6,562 bases of DNA, from the NCBI GenBank assembly GCA_964429355.1, contig CAYSCH010000477.1, positions 1 through 6,562 on the forward strand. The letters are read 5' to 3'. The DNA is from JAAYAY01 sp964429355 (GTDB lineage: Bacteria; Planctomycetota; Planctomycetia; Pirellulales; Thermoguttaceae). Shown here in pieces: positions 6,518 through 6,562 of this stretch (positions within the stretch are counted from its first letter, which is position 1; each line of letters opens with the position of its first letter). The notes under the pieces are model-generated. The model saw nothing but the letters and a program-made list of their open reading frames with translations. It did no database searches and was not told the origin of the DNA. Made by a program: the position numbers and the translations under genes.

Positions 6518-6562
6518 GAGCAGGGAGCAAGGAGCAGGGAGCAAGGAGCAAGGAGCAAGGAG
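6518..6562 (+). repeat. Heptamer tandem repeat (GAGCARG)n
   Basis: Six full copies and the first three bases of a seventh: GAGCAGG, GAGCAAG, GAGCAGG, GAGCAAG, GAGCAAG, GAGCAAG, GAG. Copies differ only by A or G at position six. The array reaches the end of the window, so its full length is unknown. It lies outside any coding region. Confidence 0.93.

Noticed and set aside
6518..6562. CRISPR array
   Set aside because: The repeat unit is seven bases with no spacers between copies.

Overview
The window is GC-rich bacterial DNA holding five protein genes and no RNA genes that I can recognise. Gene packing, good Shine-Dalgarno sites, an exported Tat protein and a secreted beta-propeller point to a free-living bacterium. 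The mix of a Tat-exported aldolase-fold protein and short heptamer repeats between genes feels like Planctomycetota or Acidobacteriota. That is an impression, and nothing in the window proves it. A run of ten Ns at 6145-6154 shows that this is draft, probably metagenomic, assembly.

Left half, + strand (136-3643): three tightly packed genes that look like one operon. An M20 metallohydrolase related to the YgeY/ArgE/DapE group overlaps by four bases (ATGA) with an acetate kinase. The acetate kinase overlaps by 13 bases with a second, shorter acetate-kinase-like protein. The first kinase keeps the known catalytic residues. The second keeps the family fold signature and several acyl-phosphate-side residues but has lost most of the nucleotide-binding and catalytic motifs, so it reads as a pseudokinase partner. 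One way the genes could work together is that the hydrolase releases acetate or another short acyl acid and the kinase pair turns it into the acyl-phosphate, or runs in reverse to make ATP. This is inference.

Right half, - strand (6271 down to 3700): a dihydrodipicolinate synthase/N-acetylneuraminate lyase family protein with a twin-arginine signal peptide, driven by a good extended -10 promoter, is followed after 186 bases by a secreted TolB/PD40-type beta-propeller. Both products are predicted to leave the cytoplasm, which suggests a periplasmic or surface function, perhaps on sugar acids. The two gene blocks converge at 3644-3699 with no clear terminator between them. The Ns fall inside the Ala/Pro-rich linker just after the Tat signal and cause an artificial frame break there. 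The reading frames on either side require the true gap to be a multiple of three.

Right edge (6318-6562): non-coding, with a purine-rich + strand, imperfect repeats and a heptamer tandem repeat (GAGCARG) that runs off the end of the window.
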